From NCBI RefSeq assembly GCF_001494595.1, contig NZ_LN929908.1, forward strand, positions 2,517,716 through 2,581,715: DNA of 64,000 nt, read 5' to 3'. Each line of letters begins with the position of its first letter. Within the stretch, counting starts at the first letter, position 1. Origin of the DNA: Mycobacterium sp. M26 (GTDB taxonomy: Bacteria; Actinomycetota; Actinomycetes; Mycobacteriales; Mycobacteriaceae). Made by a program: the position numbers and the translations under genes. Below the pieces are notes generated by a model that was not told the DNA's origin, ran no database searches, and saw only the letters and a list, made by a program, of their open reading frames with translations. Positions 1-10,400 of the stretch are shown here, piece after piece.

Positions 1-171
1 AACGCCATCTCGGCGATCCCGCTGGTGAGCTATCTGATCGCCCCGCAGCGGACCGCCGCCTGGGTGCAGTCGTTCAACGCCTGGATCCGGGCCAGGACCC
101 GACGGCAGGTGTCGCTGGTGCTCGGGTTGGTCGGCGCGATCCTCCTGATCGCCGGGATCGTCAGCCTCTGA
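1..171 (+). CDS. C-terminus of a GAP-like small integral membrane protein (5' end outside window)
   Basis: An open frame enters from the left edge and ends at TGA 169-171, giving 56 residues. It has an amphipathic basic stretch (RARTRR) followed by a hydrophobic segment of about 20 residues ending IAGIVSL, as expected for the last transmembrane helix of a polytopic protein. GAP/Sap-type proteins, known to assist export of glycopeptidolipids and related glycolipids, are commonly encoded in mycobacterial glycolipid loci, which fits the acyltransferases and PKS alongside. It converges on the next gene with a single base between the stop codons. The family assignment is an inference from context and the short tail; the membrane character is seen directly. 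Confidence 0.5.
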   Translation, partial: NAISAIPLVSYLIAPQRTAAWVQSFNAWIRARTRRQVSLVLGLVGAILLIAGIVSL

Positions 172-172
172 A

Positions 173-1582
173 CTACTCGATGCTGCCGTTGAGCTCGAAC
201 TCGGCCAGCGTCTGCGCCGCCATGGCCCGCAACCGCGGCTTGCTGTTCTCCGCGCCGATCTCGTAGGCCTCCACCGAGATCACCACCTTGCCGTTGATCC
301 GCCCCGACACCACGACCAGCTGGCCGTGCGAGCGCTGGATCTCGCGCATCGACACGTGCTGGTCGAGTGCGCGGATCAGGACGTACTCCGCGTCGGTGCC
401 GTCGAGCTGGGCCAGCTGCGGAGGCAGGTCGCCGAGGTTCGAGCAGGACACCGGAAGGTCCTCGGAGTAGGCGAACAGCAACTCGGCCACCCCCTTGACC
501 GCGGGCTTGGGCAGCCACGGCATCAGCGGCAGCAGCTCCAGGGTCGGGTCGGGCTGCGACTTGGCGCTCTCGCGGGCGGTTCGCACCACGGCACGGGCCT
601 CGGTCAGATCGGTGGTCACCTGGGTCGGGTCGACGGTGGCGTTGGCGAAGGCCATCGCCAGTGCCCGGTCGTCATCCAGGCTCTCCCGCAGGTTGATCGC
701 GATCACCAGGGTGACCGCACCGTCGGAGCTGCGACGCCGGCCCAGGTGCTCGGCCATCTTGGCCGCGAACCCGGCCACCAGCGAATAGCTGTTCCCACCA
801 AGGGCTTCCGCGCGGGCGTCCCACTCCTTGGCGTCGACGAAAATGGCGACCGACGGCACCACCACGGTGCTATCAAGGTCGACGCCGGGCTCAGGGGACG
901 GTTGCAGCGCGCGCGAACGGGCGAGTTCCTTGCGCTGGGCGGCAACGAGCTTGGCCGCCTTGACCGCGGTGCGGGCGGTGACCGGGAGGTCCCGGGCGGC
1001 CTGGCGCAGGTCGGCTGCCAGAGCCTGGACCGTCGAACGCGACTTGGGCCTCGCATACCCCATATCGCGGACGTTGCCGGTGATGCCCTCGAAGATCGCC
1101 AGCAGCGCGCCGACACCGTCACCGATGCAATGCGAGCCCAAGATCGAGATCGCGGTCGAACCGTCGGTCAACGGCTGCACCACCATGTGCCAAGCCGGAC
1201 CATGCTCGGGATCCATCGGCAGCGTGCCCAGTTCGTCGGCCCAGTCCATCAATTCGCTGCGCGGCCTGGGCTGCTCGGCGAATCGGATCGGGCTCGGCGG
1301 GCCCACCGGGTCCACCCAGCGCGGACGGCCGAACGGCAACGGCGACGGCTCGATCAACCGGCCGGCCAGCGATGCACTGAAGTTGTCGTGGAATCTCTTG
1401 AGCCCCTCGACGTCCACGGGATGCTCGTAGACCCAGACGCACTGCATCAGCTGACTGCGTCCGGTGGCGCGCATCAGCTCGAACGCGGTCTGGTCGAGGA
1501 ACTCCAGCCGGTGCTCGGATTGTTCAGCGCCCGCTGCGCGACGCGCGAAAAGCTTTCGCCTGGTCCGTGTTTCAGTCGTCAA
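173..1582 (-). CDS. Condensation-domain (WS/DGAT/PapA-superfamily) acyltransferase-like protein, paralogue A
   Basis: A 469-residue protein with a complete HxxxDG motif (SHCIGDG; His151, Asp155, Gly156), the catalytic signature of CoA-dependent acyltransferases and condensation domains. The C-terminal half carries SEDLPVSCSNLGDLP, resembling the second conserved block of this fold. The start is TTG at 1582, with GAGG about 7 nt upstream and 9 bp after the stop of paralogue B, so the two are co-transcribed. It is clearly homologous to paralogue B along its whole length. Pairs of such proteins next to papA4 and pks5-like genes are known in M. smegmatis-type acyltrehalose/LOS loci. The acyl donor and acceptor cannot be read from sequence; esterification of a sugar or transfer of a PKS product is inferred. 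Confidence 0.75.
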   Translation of the reverse strand: MTTETRTRRKLFARRAAGAEQSEHRLEFLDQTAFELMRATGRSQLMQCVWVYEHPVDVEGLKRFHDNFSASLAGRLIEPSPLPFGRPRWVDPVGPPSPIRFAEQPRPRSELMDWADELGTLPMDPEHGPAWHMVVQPLTDGSTAISILGSHCIGDGVGALLAIFEGITGNVRDMGYARPKSRSTVQALAADLRQAARDLPVTARTAVKAAKLVAAQRKELARSRALQPSPEPGVDLDSTVVVPSVAIFVDAKEWDARAEALGGNSYSLVAGFAAKMAEHLGRRRSSDGAVTLVIAINLRESLDDDRALAMAFANATVDPTQVTTDLTEARAVVRTARESAKSQPDPTLELLPLMPWLPKPAVKGVAELLFAYSEDLPVSCSNLGDLPPQLAQLDGTDAEYVLIRALDQHVSMREIQRSHGQLVVVSGRINGKVVISVEAYEIGAENSKPRLRAMAAQTLAEFELNGSIE

Positions 1583-1591
1583 GGGTGAACC

Positions 1592-2932
1592 TCACTCGAT
1601 CACGCCGGTCAGCTCGAAGTCGGCGAGAGTCTGGGCCACCACGTCACGCAGACGGGCAGTGGTGTTCTCCAGACCAGGCTGGTAAGCCACCACCGCGATG
1701 GTCACTTTGTCGCCGACGCGCCCCGACACCAGCGTCAGGATTCCGTGCCGCTTCTGCAGCGCCTCCTCGGTGATGTACCGGTCGACGCCGCGAAGGTTGA
1801 TGTACTCCGCCGCAGTGCCGTCGATGCGCAGCAGATCCGCCGACAGGTCACCCAGGTTGGAACAGGAGACCGGCAGGTCTTCGGAGAATCCGAAGGTCAT
1901 GTCCACCGTTTTCGCGAAGGCGCGCTTGGGCAGGAACGGGATCAGCGGAAGCAGCGCCACCATCTCGTCGGGTGTTTCCCGGGCAGTCTTCAGGCCGGTC
2001 CGGATGGCGGCCCGGGCACCCGACAGATCTTTCGTCACCGGTGCGGGATCGAAGCTGACGTTGGCGATAGACACCACGTTGCCGCCGGTGTCGTCGTCGC
2101 CCTGCCGTTCGTTGACCGGGATCATCAGGGTGACCACACCGTCGGAGGCCCGGACCCGGCCCTGCTGCTCGGCCAGCTTGGCGCAGAACCCGGCCAGCAG
2201 CGAATAGGCATTGCCGCCGAGGCTTTCCGCGCGGGTGTCCCAGTCCTTGGCGTCGATGTAGACGGCGACATTGGGAACCTGCACCTGATGACTGCCACCC
2301 GCGACGGCCGGCTGCGCGGCCTTCGGCCGCACCAGTTCGTGCCTGCGGGATACCGCCACCTTGGCCGCACGCCTCAGGGTGCGGCCGATCTCCGGCAGGT
2401 CGCGGACGGTCTGACGCAGGTCAGCCGCGACGGCCTGACGCCGGGTACGCGAACCGGCGGGCGGGTAACCCAGATCCCGATTCTTGCCGTTGATGGTGTC
2501 GATGGCACGGCCGATGAACGCGCCACCGTCGGCGACGCAGTGCGTGGCCACCAGGCTGACCGCGGTCGAGCCGTCGTCGAACCGCTGCACCCCCATCCGC
2601 CAGCCCGGACCGCGCTGCGGATCGATCGGCAGTTGCAGGTGTTCGTTCACCCAGGTGAGCAGCTCGGCGCGCGGCCGAATCGAGTCGTCCATATCGATCG
2701 GACACTGCGGACCATTGGCCGCCACCCAGCGGTGCCTGCCGAACGGAACCGGTGACGGTTCGACATACCGGGCCACCAGACCCTGGCCGAAGTCGCGGTG
2801 GAACTTCCTCAACCCGTCGAGGTCGACGGGATGCTGATAGGTCCAGACGATCTGCATGGCGGCTTCTTCGCCGGTTCCACGCAGCGCCAGGAACAACGCC
2901 TGGTCGGTGTAGGGCACGACATTGTCTGACAC
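1592..2932 (-). CDS. Condensation-domain (WS/DGAT/PapA-superfamily) acyltransferase-like protein, paralogue B
   Basis: About 446 residues from a GTG at 2932, reading MSDNVVPYTDQ; a GTG at 2941 is an equally possible start. The frame stays open further upstream but that part overlaps papA and does not look like protein. The HxxxDG motif is present (THCVADG; His131 and Asp135 from the 2932 start), as is the SEDLPVSCSNLGDLS block shared with paralogue A. The gene begins 5-14 bp after the papA stop, so pks-papA-B-A reads as one operon on the minus strand. The function is probably an acyl-transfer step in assembly of the same glycolipid. Neither paralogue has the HLHAD form seen in the PapA protein upstream, so they form a separate subfamily. 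Confidence 0.75.
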   Translation of the reverse strand: MSDNVVPYTDQALFLALRGTGEEAAMQIVWTYQHPVDLDGLRKFHRDFGQGLVARYVEPSPVPFGRHRWVAANGPQCPIDMDDSIRPRAELLTWVNEHLQLPIDPQRGPGWRMGVQRFDDGSTAVSLVATHCVADGGAFIGRAIDTINGKNRDLGYPPAGSRTRRQAVAADLRQTVRDLPEIGRTLRRAAKVAVSRRHELVRPKAAQPAVAGGSHQVQVPNVAVYIDAKDWDTRAESLGGNAYSLLAGFCAKLAEQQGRVRASDGVVTLMIPVNERQGDDDTGGNVVSIANVSFDPAPVTKDLSGARAAIRTGLKTARETPDEMVALLPLIPFLPKRAFAKTVDMTFGFSEDLPVSCSNLGDLSADLLRIDGTAAEYINLRGVDRYITEEALQKRHGILTLVSGRVGDKVTIAVVAYQPGLENTTARLRDVVAQTLADFELTGVIE

Positions 2933-2946
2933 CCCGGCCACCGGGA

Positions 2947-4383
2947 TCAGACCGTCGCTTTGGGTATGCGCGGAGACGACAGCGACTCGGCGCGACCGTC
3001 GGCCACCCGCAGATAGGTGCACTTCATCTGCTCGACGAACTCCGCGATGGACTCCCGGGCGATCGGGTTGTCCGGGTATGCGACGGTGATGATGGTGCCG
3101 TTGGCGCGCCGGTTCACCCACATGCCGACCTGGTTGGCGGCACCGAGATCGGTGTAGAGCCGGCCGTTGAGACCGTGCCACTGCGCCATGATCATCGGGT
3201 TCAGCGGCGGCAGCCCGACGTCGAGGTAGGACAGCATCGGGACGCCGGGGCCCGGGGTGTGGATCTGCGGCAGCGACTCCGCCAGCTCGAACACCCGCTC
3301 GATGGGCACGTTGGCGATCGGCATACCGGAATCGAAGGACTCCTGGGCGGCCTTGGCCACCTCGGCGAACGACCGCGCGGCCACCGGCACCGACAACGGC
3401 ACCAGCCCGGTGAACCAGCCCGTGGTGACGAACTCCTCGGGCGTGCTGCGGGTGGTGGTCGGGGTGATCACGTAGTAGGTGTCATCCCCGGTGAGCTCGC
3501 GGTGCGCGATCGCCGCGCAGGCGAACACGCCGCCGATGAAACGCACCCCGGCCGATGTGCAGGCCGACTCGAACCGATCGGTCTCGTGATCGTCCATCAA
3601 CTGCACGGTGAGCAGATCACCCGTACACGGTTCCGACGAATCACCAAGGGGCAGAGGGAAAGTCGGCAACGAGCCGCCGGCGTTCTCCAGGAACTCGATC
3701 CACTTGCGGACGTCGGGCGAGTCCAGCGTGAGCGTCGAGGTGAACTCGTGCTGACGCACGCAGTAATCGTGGTAGCTGCCGGCGTCCGGCAGCTTGATCG
3801 GAGCACCGCCGCCGGCCAGCGCCTCGTAGTTCATGTGCAACTCGACGAACAGCGCCACCATGAACATCGCGTCGGCGTGCAGGTGGTCGATGCTGACGTA
3901 GAAGGTGAAGTGGTCGGCCCGCTGGATGACGCCGAACCGGAAGCAGTCCCACTGCAGCGGACTCGGGGTCTCCAGGACGTGCTCACGCCACTGCGCCGCC
4001 GTCATCTCACCCTGTTTGGTGGCGACGAACTGGATGTCGGCCGGATTGCTCACCGTGTGCCGGACGACGCTGTCGTCCTCGCCGAACTCGAACCAGCTGT
4101 GGTACGTGTCGTGGCGGCGCAGGTAGGAGTTGATGACATAGGTCATCGCCCGGATGTCACACCGGCCCGGCATGTTCCAGGCCGGAATGAGCAGCCGGGC
4201 CATCTCCAGCCCGTTCTCGGAGTGCTTCCGGTATGTCCGGATGTGCTGTTCCTGCTGGTAACTGGCAGGCACATCACTGACCGGGGCATCCTGAAGCTTC
4301 TTCAGGCACGCCGGAGACGGACTCCACGAGGTAACCGTCCCCGGCGCGTCGACCCAGTCATGGATTGCAGTAAGCGCAACCAC
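2947..4383 (-). CDS. PapA-type polyketide-associated acyltransferase (PapA3/PapA4-like)
   Basis: A 478-residue protein with the PapA condensation-domain layout. The catalytic HxxxD motif is DHLHAD (His167, Asp171), and a DLGAANQVGMWV block lies near residue 430. PapA proteins transfer (methyl-branched) acyl chains from a PKS or acyl-CoA to trehalose or other glycolipid hydroxyls. The start is GTG 4383 with GGGGA about 8 nt upstream. It lies 25 bp downstream of the Mas-like PKS stop, the usual pks-papA pairing. Similarity to the trehalose acyltransferases (PapA1-PapA4) is recognised by motif and context. Which PapA it is cannot be settled without alignment, so no gene symbol is given. Confidence 0.85.
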   Translation of the reverse strand: MVALTAIHDWVDAPGTVTSWSPSPACLKKLQDAPVSDVPASYQQEQHIRTYRKHSENGLEMARLLIPAWNMPGRCDIRAMTYVINSYLRRHDTYHSWFEFGEDDSVVRHTVSNPADIQFVATKQGEMTAAQWREHVLETPSPLQWDCFRFGVIQRADHFTFYVSIDHLHADAMFMVALFVELHMNYEALAGGGAPIKLPDAGSYHDYCVRQHEFTSTLTLDSPDVRKWIEFLENAGGSLPTFPLPLGDSSEPCTGDLLTVQLMDDHETDRFESACTSAGVRFIGGVFACAAIAHRELTGDDTYYVITPTTTRSTPEEFVTTGWFTGLVPLSVPVAARSFAEVAKAAQESFDSGMPIANVPIERVFELAESLPQIHTPGPGVPMLSYLDVGLPPLNPMIMAQWHGLNGRLYTDLGAANQVGMWVNRRANGTIITVAYPDNPIARESIAEFVEQMKCTYLRVADGRAESLSSPRIPKATV

Positions 4384-4408
4384 TCTGTTGTTCCCCTATT
4401 CGCGCCTG

Positions 4409-7400
4409 TCAGCGGGATGGAGCTGACGAAATCACACCGGCCAACGTCTCGCACAGGCCCTCGGCCAGCGCCCGGACGGTGGTGATGTCCATCGACCGCA
4501 CTCGGATGCCCGTCTCGGTTTCGATCCGGGTACGCAGTTCGAGGTTGCCCAGCGAATCCAGACCATACTCGGAAATCGGGCGGTCCGGGTCGATCGAGCG
4601 ACGCAAGATCAAGCTGAGTTGCTCGGAGACCAGGCGACGGACCCGGGTGGGCCACTCGTCGCGCGGCAGCGTGTGCAGCTCGGCGCGGAACGTGCTGGTG
4701 TCGGCGGGGCGGTCCGAGCTGGACTGGAACGCCTCGGCGAACGGGCTGCGCGCAGCCAGATCGGTCAGCCACGGGGTGCCGATCAGCGGGGCGTAGCCGC
4801 TGTAGGCGCGGTCGTGACGCAGCAGCGCCTCGAAGGCGTGTGCACCCTCTTCCGGGCTGATCATCGCGGTCTCGCCACCGGCGGCCAGATGCTTACCGGC
4901 ACCGATCTCGTCCCACGCCGCCCACGCGATCGCGGTGGCGGGCAGGCCCTGCGAACGACGCCACTGGGTGAATCCGTCGAGCCAGCTGTTGGCCGCCGCG
5001 TAGGCGCCCTGGCCCGGCGAGCCCATCAGGGCCGCCGCCGAGGAGAACGAGCAGAACCAGTCCAGCGGCTGCGCGGTGGTGGCGCGGTGCAGATGCCACG
5101 CGCCGTACACCTTGGGAGCCCAGTCCCGGTCCACCAGTTCGTCGGTGATGTTGGTCAGGATCGCGTCCTCGACCACCGCGGCGGCGTGCAGCACGCCGCG
5201 CACCGGCAGGCCGGTGGCGGTGGCGGCCGCCACCAGACGGTCGACGGTCTCCGACTGCGCGATGTCACCGGTCACGACCTCGACCTGGGCACCGGCGGCA
5301 CGCATCCGCGCGATCTCCTCCAGCGCTTCCGGCTTCGGCTGCGACCGCGAGTTCAGCACGATCCGGCCGCAACCGGCCGCAGCCATCTTGGCGCCCAGGA
5401 ACAAGCCCAGACCGCCGAGACCACCGGTGATGATGTAGGAACCGTCCCGGCGGAAGACCCGGGCCTGCTCGGGCGGCACCACGACGCTGCTGTGGCCGAC
5501 CTTGGGCACCGACAGCAGCAGCTTGCCGGTGTGCTCGGCGGCACCCATCACGCGGATGGCGGTGGCCGCGTCGGCCAGCGGGTAGTGCGTGGTCTCCGGC
5601 TGCGGCAGCACGCCTTCGGCGGTCAGCCGGTACACGGTGTCCAGCAGGTCGCGGATCTGCTCGGGGTGGGTGCTGGCCATCAGGGCCAGGTCCACGCCGT
5701 AGAAGGACAGGTTGCGACGGAACGGGAACAGTCCCATCCGGGTGTCGCCGTAGATGTCCTTCTTGCCGATCTCGACGAAGCGGCCACCGAAGGCCAGCAG
5801 CTCCACGCCGGCCCGCTGGGAGGCACCGGTCAGCGAGTTGAGCACGATGTCGACGCCGTAGCCGTCGGTGTCCTTACGGATCTGCTCGCCGAACGCCGGG
5901 GTGCGCGAGTCGTAGACATGGGTGATGCCCATGGCCCGCAGGATGTCGCGGCGCTCCTCGGTGCCGGCCGTTGCGTAGATCTCGGCGCCGGCGGCCCGGG
6001 CGATGGCGATCGCGGCCTGGCCCACGCCACCGGTGGCGGAGTGGATCAGCACCTTGTCGCCGGCCTTGATGTGGGCCAGGTCGTGCAGGCCGTACCAGGC
6101 CGTGGCCGACGCGGTGGTCACCGCGGCCGCCTGATCGTCACGCAGACCCGCGGGCAAGGTCACTGCCACGTCGGCGTCGCAGGTGACGAAGGAGCCCCAG
6201 CAGCCGTTGGTCGACATGCCACCAACATGGTCACCGACCCGGTGGGTGGTGACCTGCGGACCGACCGCGGTCACCACACCGGCGAAGTCCAGACCCAGCT
6301 GGGGCGCCAAGCCCTCGAAGCTCGGGTACCGGCCGAAGGCCAGCAGGACGTCGGCGAAGTTGAGGCTGGACGCGGTGACGGCCACCTCGATCTGGCCCGG
6401 TCCGGGCGGGATGCGGTCGAACGCAGCCAGCTCCAGGGTCTCGATGTCACCCGGGGTGCGGATCTGCAGGCGCATGCCGTCGCGGGCATGGTCGACCACG
6501 GTGGTGTAGCGCTCATCCGGCCGCAGCGGGCTCGGGTAGAGATGCGCGGTGTACCACTGGCCCTTGCGGAAGGCGGTCTCGTCCTCCTCGCTGCCGGTGA
6601 GCAGCTGGCAGGCGATCAGCTTGGCGTCCGACGCGTCATCGACGTCGATCTGGGACGGCCGCAGCTGCGGATGTTCGGCGCCGATCACGCGCAGCAGACC
6701 ACGAAGGCCGGCCTGCTCGAGGTTGGGCCGCTCGTCCGCCAACACCGTCTGGGCGTTGCGGGTCACGACGTACAGCCGTGGCGCCTCCCCCGCGGTCTCG
6801 GCCAGCTCACGGGCGATGCGCACCAGATGGCGCACCTGCTCGCCGCCGCGGTGCGGAAGCTGCTCCTCGGGGCAGCCGTTGCGCGACGGGGTGACCACGA
6901 CGACGTTGTCGAAACCGCCCTCGGAGAAGTACGAGCCCAGCATCTCCGCGTTGTAGGCGTGGTCGGCGTGCTGCGGCCACGACATGGTGGTGACGTCGGC
7001 ATCGTTGAGCTTGAGCGCGTCGGTCAGGGCCGAGGCCAGCAGGTCAGCAGCATCAGAGGTGCTGACCACCAGCCACGTCGCCGAGTTGGCGTGGGTGACC
7101 TCGGCAAGCTGCTGCTGGCGCCATTCGATGGCCAGCAGGCGCTCGTTGAGCACCCGGTCGCCCTCATGGGCCTCGGACATTCCGCTGCCCATGCGCAGAC
7201 CCTGGACACCGAACAGCACGGTGCCGTAGTCGTCGAGCAGCTCGATGTCGGCCTCAACGGTCGAGCCGTCCAGCGAGGTCAGGCGGGTCAGGCAGTAACG
7301 GGCGTTGCGGGTCGGGCCGAACACCCGCAGCCGGCGCACACCCAGCGGCAGCAGCAGACCACCGGTACCGGAGGACTGCACACCCGGGTGGGCGGCCACC

Positions 7401-10400
7401 GACTGGAAGCAGGCATCGAGCAGCGCGGGATGCACGCCGTAGGCGGTCTGCTGGTTGCGGATCGAGGACGGCAGGCCGATCTCGGCCAGCACCGTGTCAG
7501 CCGACTCGTCACCGGAGTTCACGGCCACCAGGCCGCTGAACGCCGGGCCGAACTGCACGCCGCGGCCGTCGAACCAGGTGCGCACCTCGTTGCCGTCGGC
7601 ACGGTTGTCGTGGCCGGCGAGCAGTGCGTCCATGTCGTGGGCGGCGGGCTGCTCATCGGCGTCGGCGACGTGCAGGACCGCACTGGCGCGCAGCTCGCGC
7701 TCACCGTCGTGGTCGGTCTCGACGAGGAACTCCAGCGCGCCCGGCGTCTGCATCGAGGCCACGGCGCTGACCGGGGTCTCCTCGTTGAGCAGCAGCATCG
7801 CGTCGAAGGTCACGTCGCGGACCTCGGAGGCCTCGCCCAGAGCCGTACGGGCAGCGGCCAGAGCCATCTCGCAGTACGCGGCACCCGGCAGGGCCGGGAC
7901 GTTATTGACCTGATGGTCCACCAGCCACGGGTGCGCACCGGTGCCGACCTCGGCAGCCCAGGCGTGCCGCTCGGGCTCCTCCAGCAGCCGGACATGCGAA
8001 CCGAGCAGCGGGTGGGCGGCGACCAGGTGGGCACCACGGGCCTGCTGATCGGCACCGTCGGAGACCAGGACCAGGTTGCGATGGGTCCAGGTGGGCAGCG
8101 GCGCATCGACCAGGTCACCGGCCGGGTAGAGCACCGAGAAGTCCACCTGCGCGCCGGCGGCGTAGAGGTTGCCGAGGAACTCACCGAGCCCGTGCGGCAC
8201 CTCCTGGCCGCGACGCATACCGGCGACGGCGGCCACCGAGATGTCGAGCGTGGCGGCGGTCTGGTCGATCGGACGGGTCAGCAGCGGGTGCGGCGCCAGC
8301 TCGCCGAACACCCGGAAGCCGTCCTCGAGCGCGGTCTGCACGGCGGCCGAGAAACGCACGGTGTGGCGCAGGTTGTCGACCCAGTAGTCGGCGTCGCAGT
8401 ACGGCTGCTCGCGCGGGTCGAACGAGGTGGCGGAGTAGTACGGGATCTCCGGGGCCATCGGGGTGATATCGGCCAGCATCTCCGACAGCTCGTCGAGGAT
8501 CGGCTCGACCTGCGGCGAGTGCGAGGCGACGTCGACGTTGACCTCGCGGGCCATGATCTCGCGGGCCTCCCAGGCCGCGACGATGTCGCGGACGGTCTGG
8601 GTGGCGCCACCGATCACGGTGGAGTTCGGGGACGCCACGACGGCGACCACGACGTCTTCGATGCCCTGCTTCTCCAGCTCCTCACGGACCTGCTGGGCGG
8701 GCATCTCGACGGATGCCATCGCGCCACCGCCGGCCAGTCGCAGGCACAGCAGCGACCGACGGCAGATGACCTTGACGCCGTCCTCGAGCGACAGTGCGCC
8801 GGAGACGACGGCGGCAGCGACCTCACCCAGCGAGTGGCCGATGACGGCGCCCGGCTGCACGCCGTAGGCCTTCATCGTGGCGGCCATCGCGACCTGCATC
8901 GCGAAGATGGCCGGCTGCACCTTGTGGATGCCCTCGACGGTCTCGGGGGCGGTGATGGCCTCGGTGACCGAGAATCCGGACTCCGCGGCGATCAGCGGCT
9001 CGATCTCGGCGATCTTCGCGGCGAACACGGGCTCGGTGGCCAGCAGGCCGACGCCCATCGACGCCCACTGCGAACCCTGGCCGGAGAAGATCCAGACCGG
9101 GCCGCGGTCGTCGTGGCCGACGGCAGCCTGGTAGGGGTCGTCGCCCTTGGCGACCTCACGCAGCCGCTCGACAAGCTCGGCGCGGTCATGCGCGATGACG
9201 GCGGTACGCACCGGGCGGTGTCCGCGGCGGCGGGCCAGCGTGTAGGCCAGGTCGCGCAGCGACAGGTCGGCGGCGCTGTTCTCCACCCAGTCGGCGAGGC
9301 GCTCGGCAGTGCGGCGCAGCTCCTCAGCGGAGGTGGAGCAGACCGGGAAGACCAGCAGGCCGGCATCGGCGTCGGTCGACGCCCCGGTGCTGCTGGACGC
9401 GGTCTCGGGGGCCTGCTCGAGCACGGCGTGGACGTTGGTGCCGGACATGCCGTACGACGACACCGCGGCACGGCGCGGGCCGGCCTCGTCCCGGGTCGGC
9501 CAGTCGGTGGTCTCCTCCGGAACGAACAATCCGGTCTCAACCTTGGCCAGATGCTCGGGCAGACGATTGAAATGCAGGTTTTGGGGAACAACACCGTGGT
9601 GCACCGACAGCACGGTCTTCATCAGACCCAGCACGCCTGCGGCCGACTCGGCGTGGCCGAAGTTGCTCTTGACCGAGGTCAGAGCGGTCGGGCCGGCGTG
9701 GCCGTAGACGGTGGAGATGCTGGTGAACTCTTTGGTGTCGCCGACCGGGGTACCGGTGCCGTGGCCCTCGACCATGCCGACGGTGGCGGGGTCGACGCCG
9801 GCAGCGGCCAGCGCGGCCTGGAACACCGAAACCTGCGCCTCGGAGGACGGGGTCAGGATGTTCTCGGTGCGACCGTCCTGGTTGGAGGCGGTGCCCTTGA
9901 TGACGGCCAGGATGCGGTCGCCGTCGCGCTCGGCGTCGTCGAGACGCTTGAGCAGCACGATGCCGCACCCCTCGGAGCGGACGAAGCCGTCAGCGGCGAC
10001 GTCGAAGGCGTGGCAGCGACCGGTGGGCGACAGCATGCCCTGGCCTGAGGCCGAGGCGTACAGCCGCTGGTCGAGCATCAGCATCACACCGCCGGCCAGC
10101 GCCATGTCGCTCTCGCCCTCGTGCAGGCTGCGGCACGCGGCGTGGACGGCCACCAGGCTCGAGGAGCAGGCGGTGTCCATGGTCAGGGCGGGCCCCTGCA
10201 GACCCAGGGCGTGCGAGATGCGGCCGGAGGCCATGCTGAACGGCGTGCCGGTGAAGGCGTAGGCCTGGTCGAAGGAGCCCGCGGCACTGGTGACCATCGC
10301 GTAGTCGTCGTGCGACATACCGATGAAGACACCCGTCGAGGTGCCCGACATCTGGGCAGGCGTGTGGCCGGAGTGCTCGACGGCCTCCCATGCGGTCTCC

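Noticed and set aside
2752..4485. 577-codon plus-strand frame opposite papA
   Set aside because: Shadow of the PapA coding strand, which carries DHLHAD and family motifs.
4619..10048. Very long open frame (1809 codons) on the plus strand opposite the PKS
   Set aside because: It is the mirror of a GC-rich coding gene, with a repetitive Gly/Arg/Val composition. The minus strand encodes a full PKS with all catalytic motifs.
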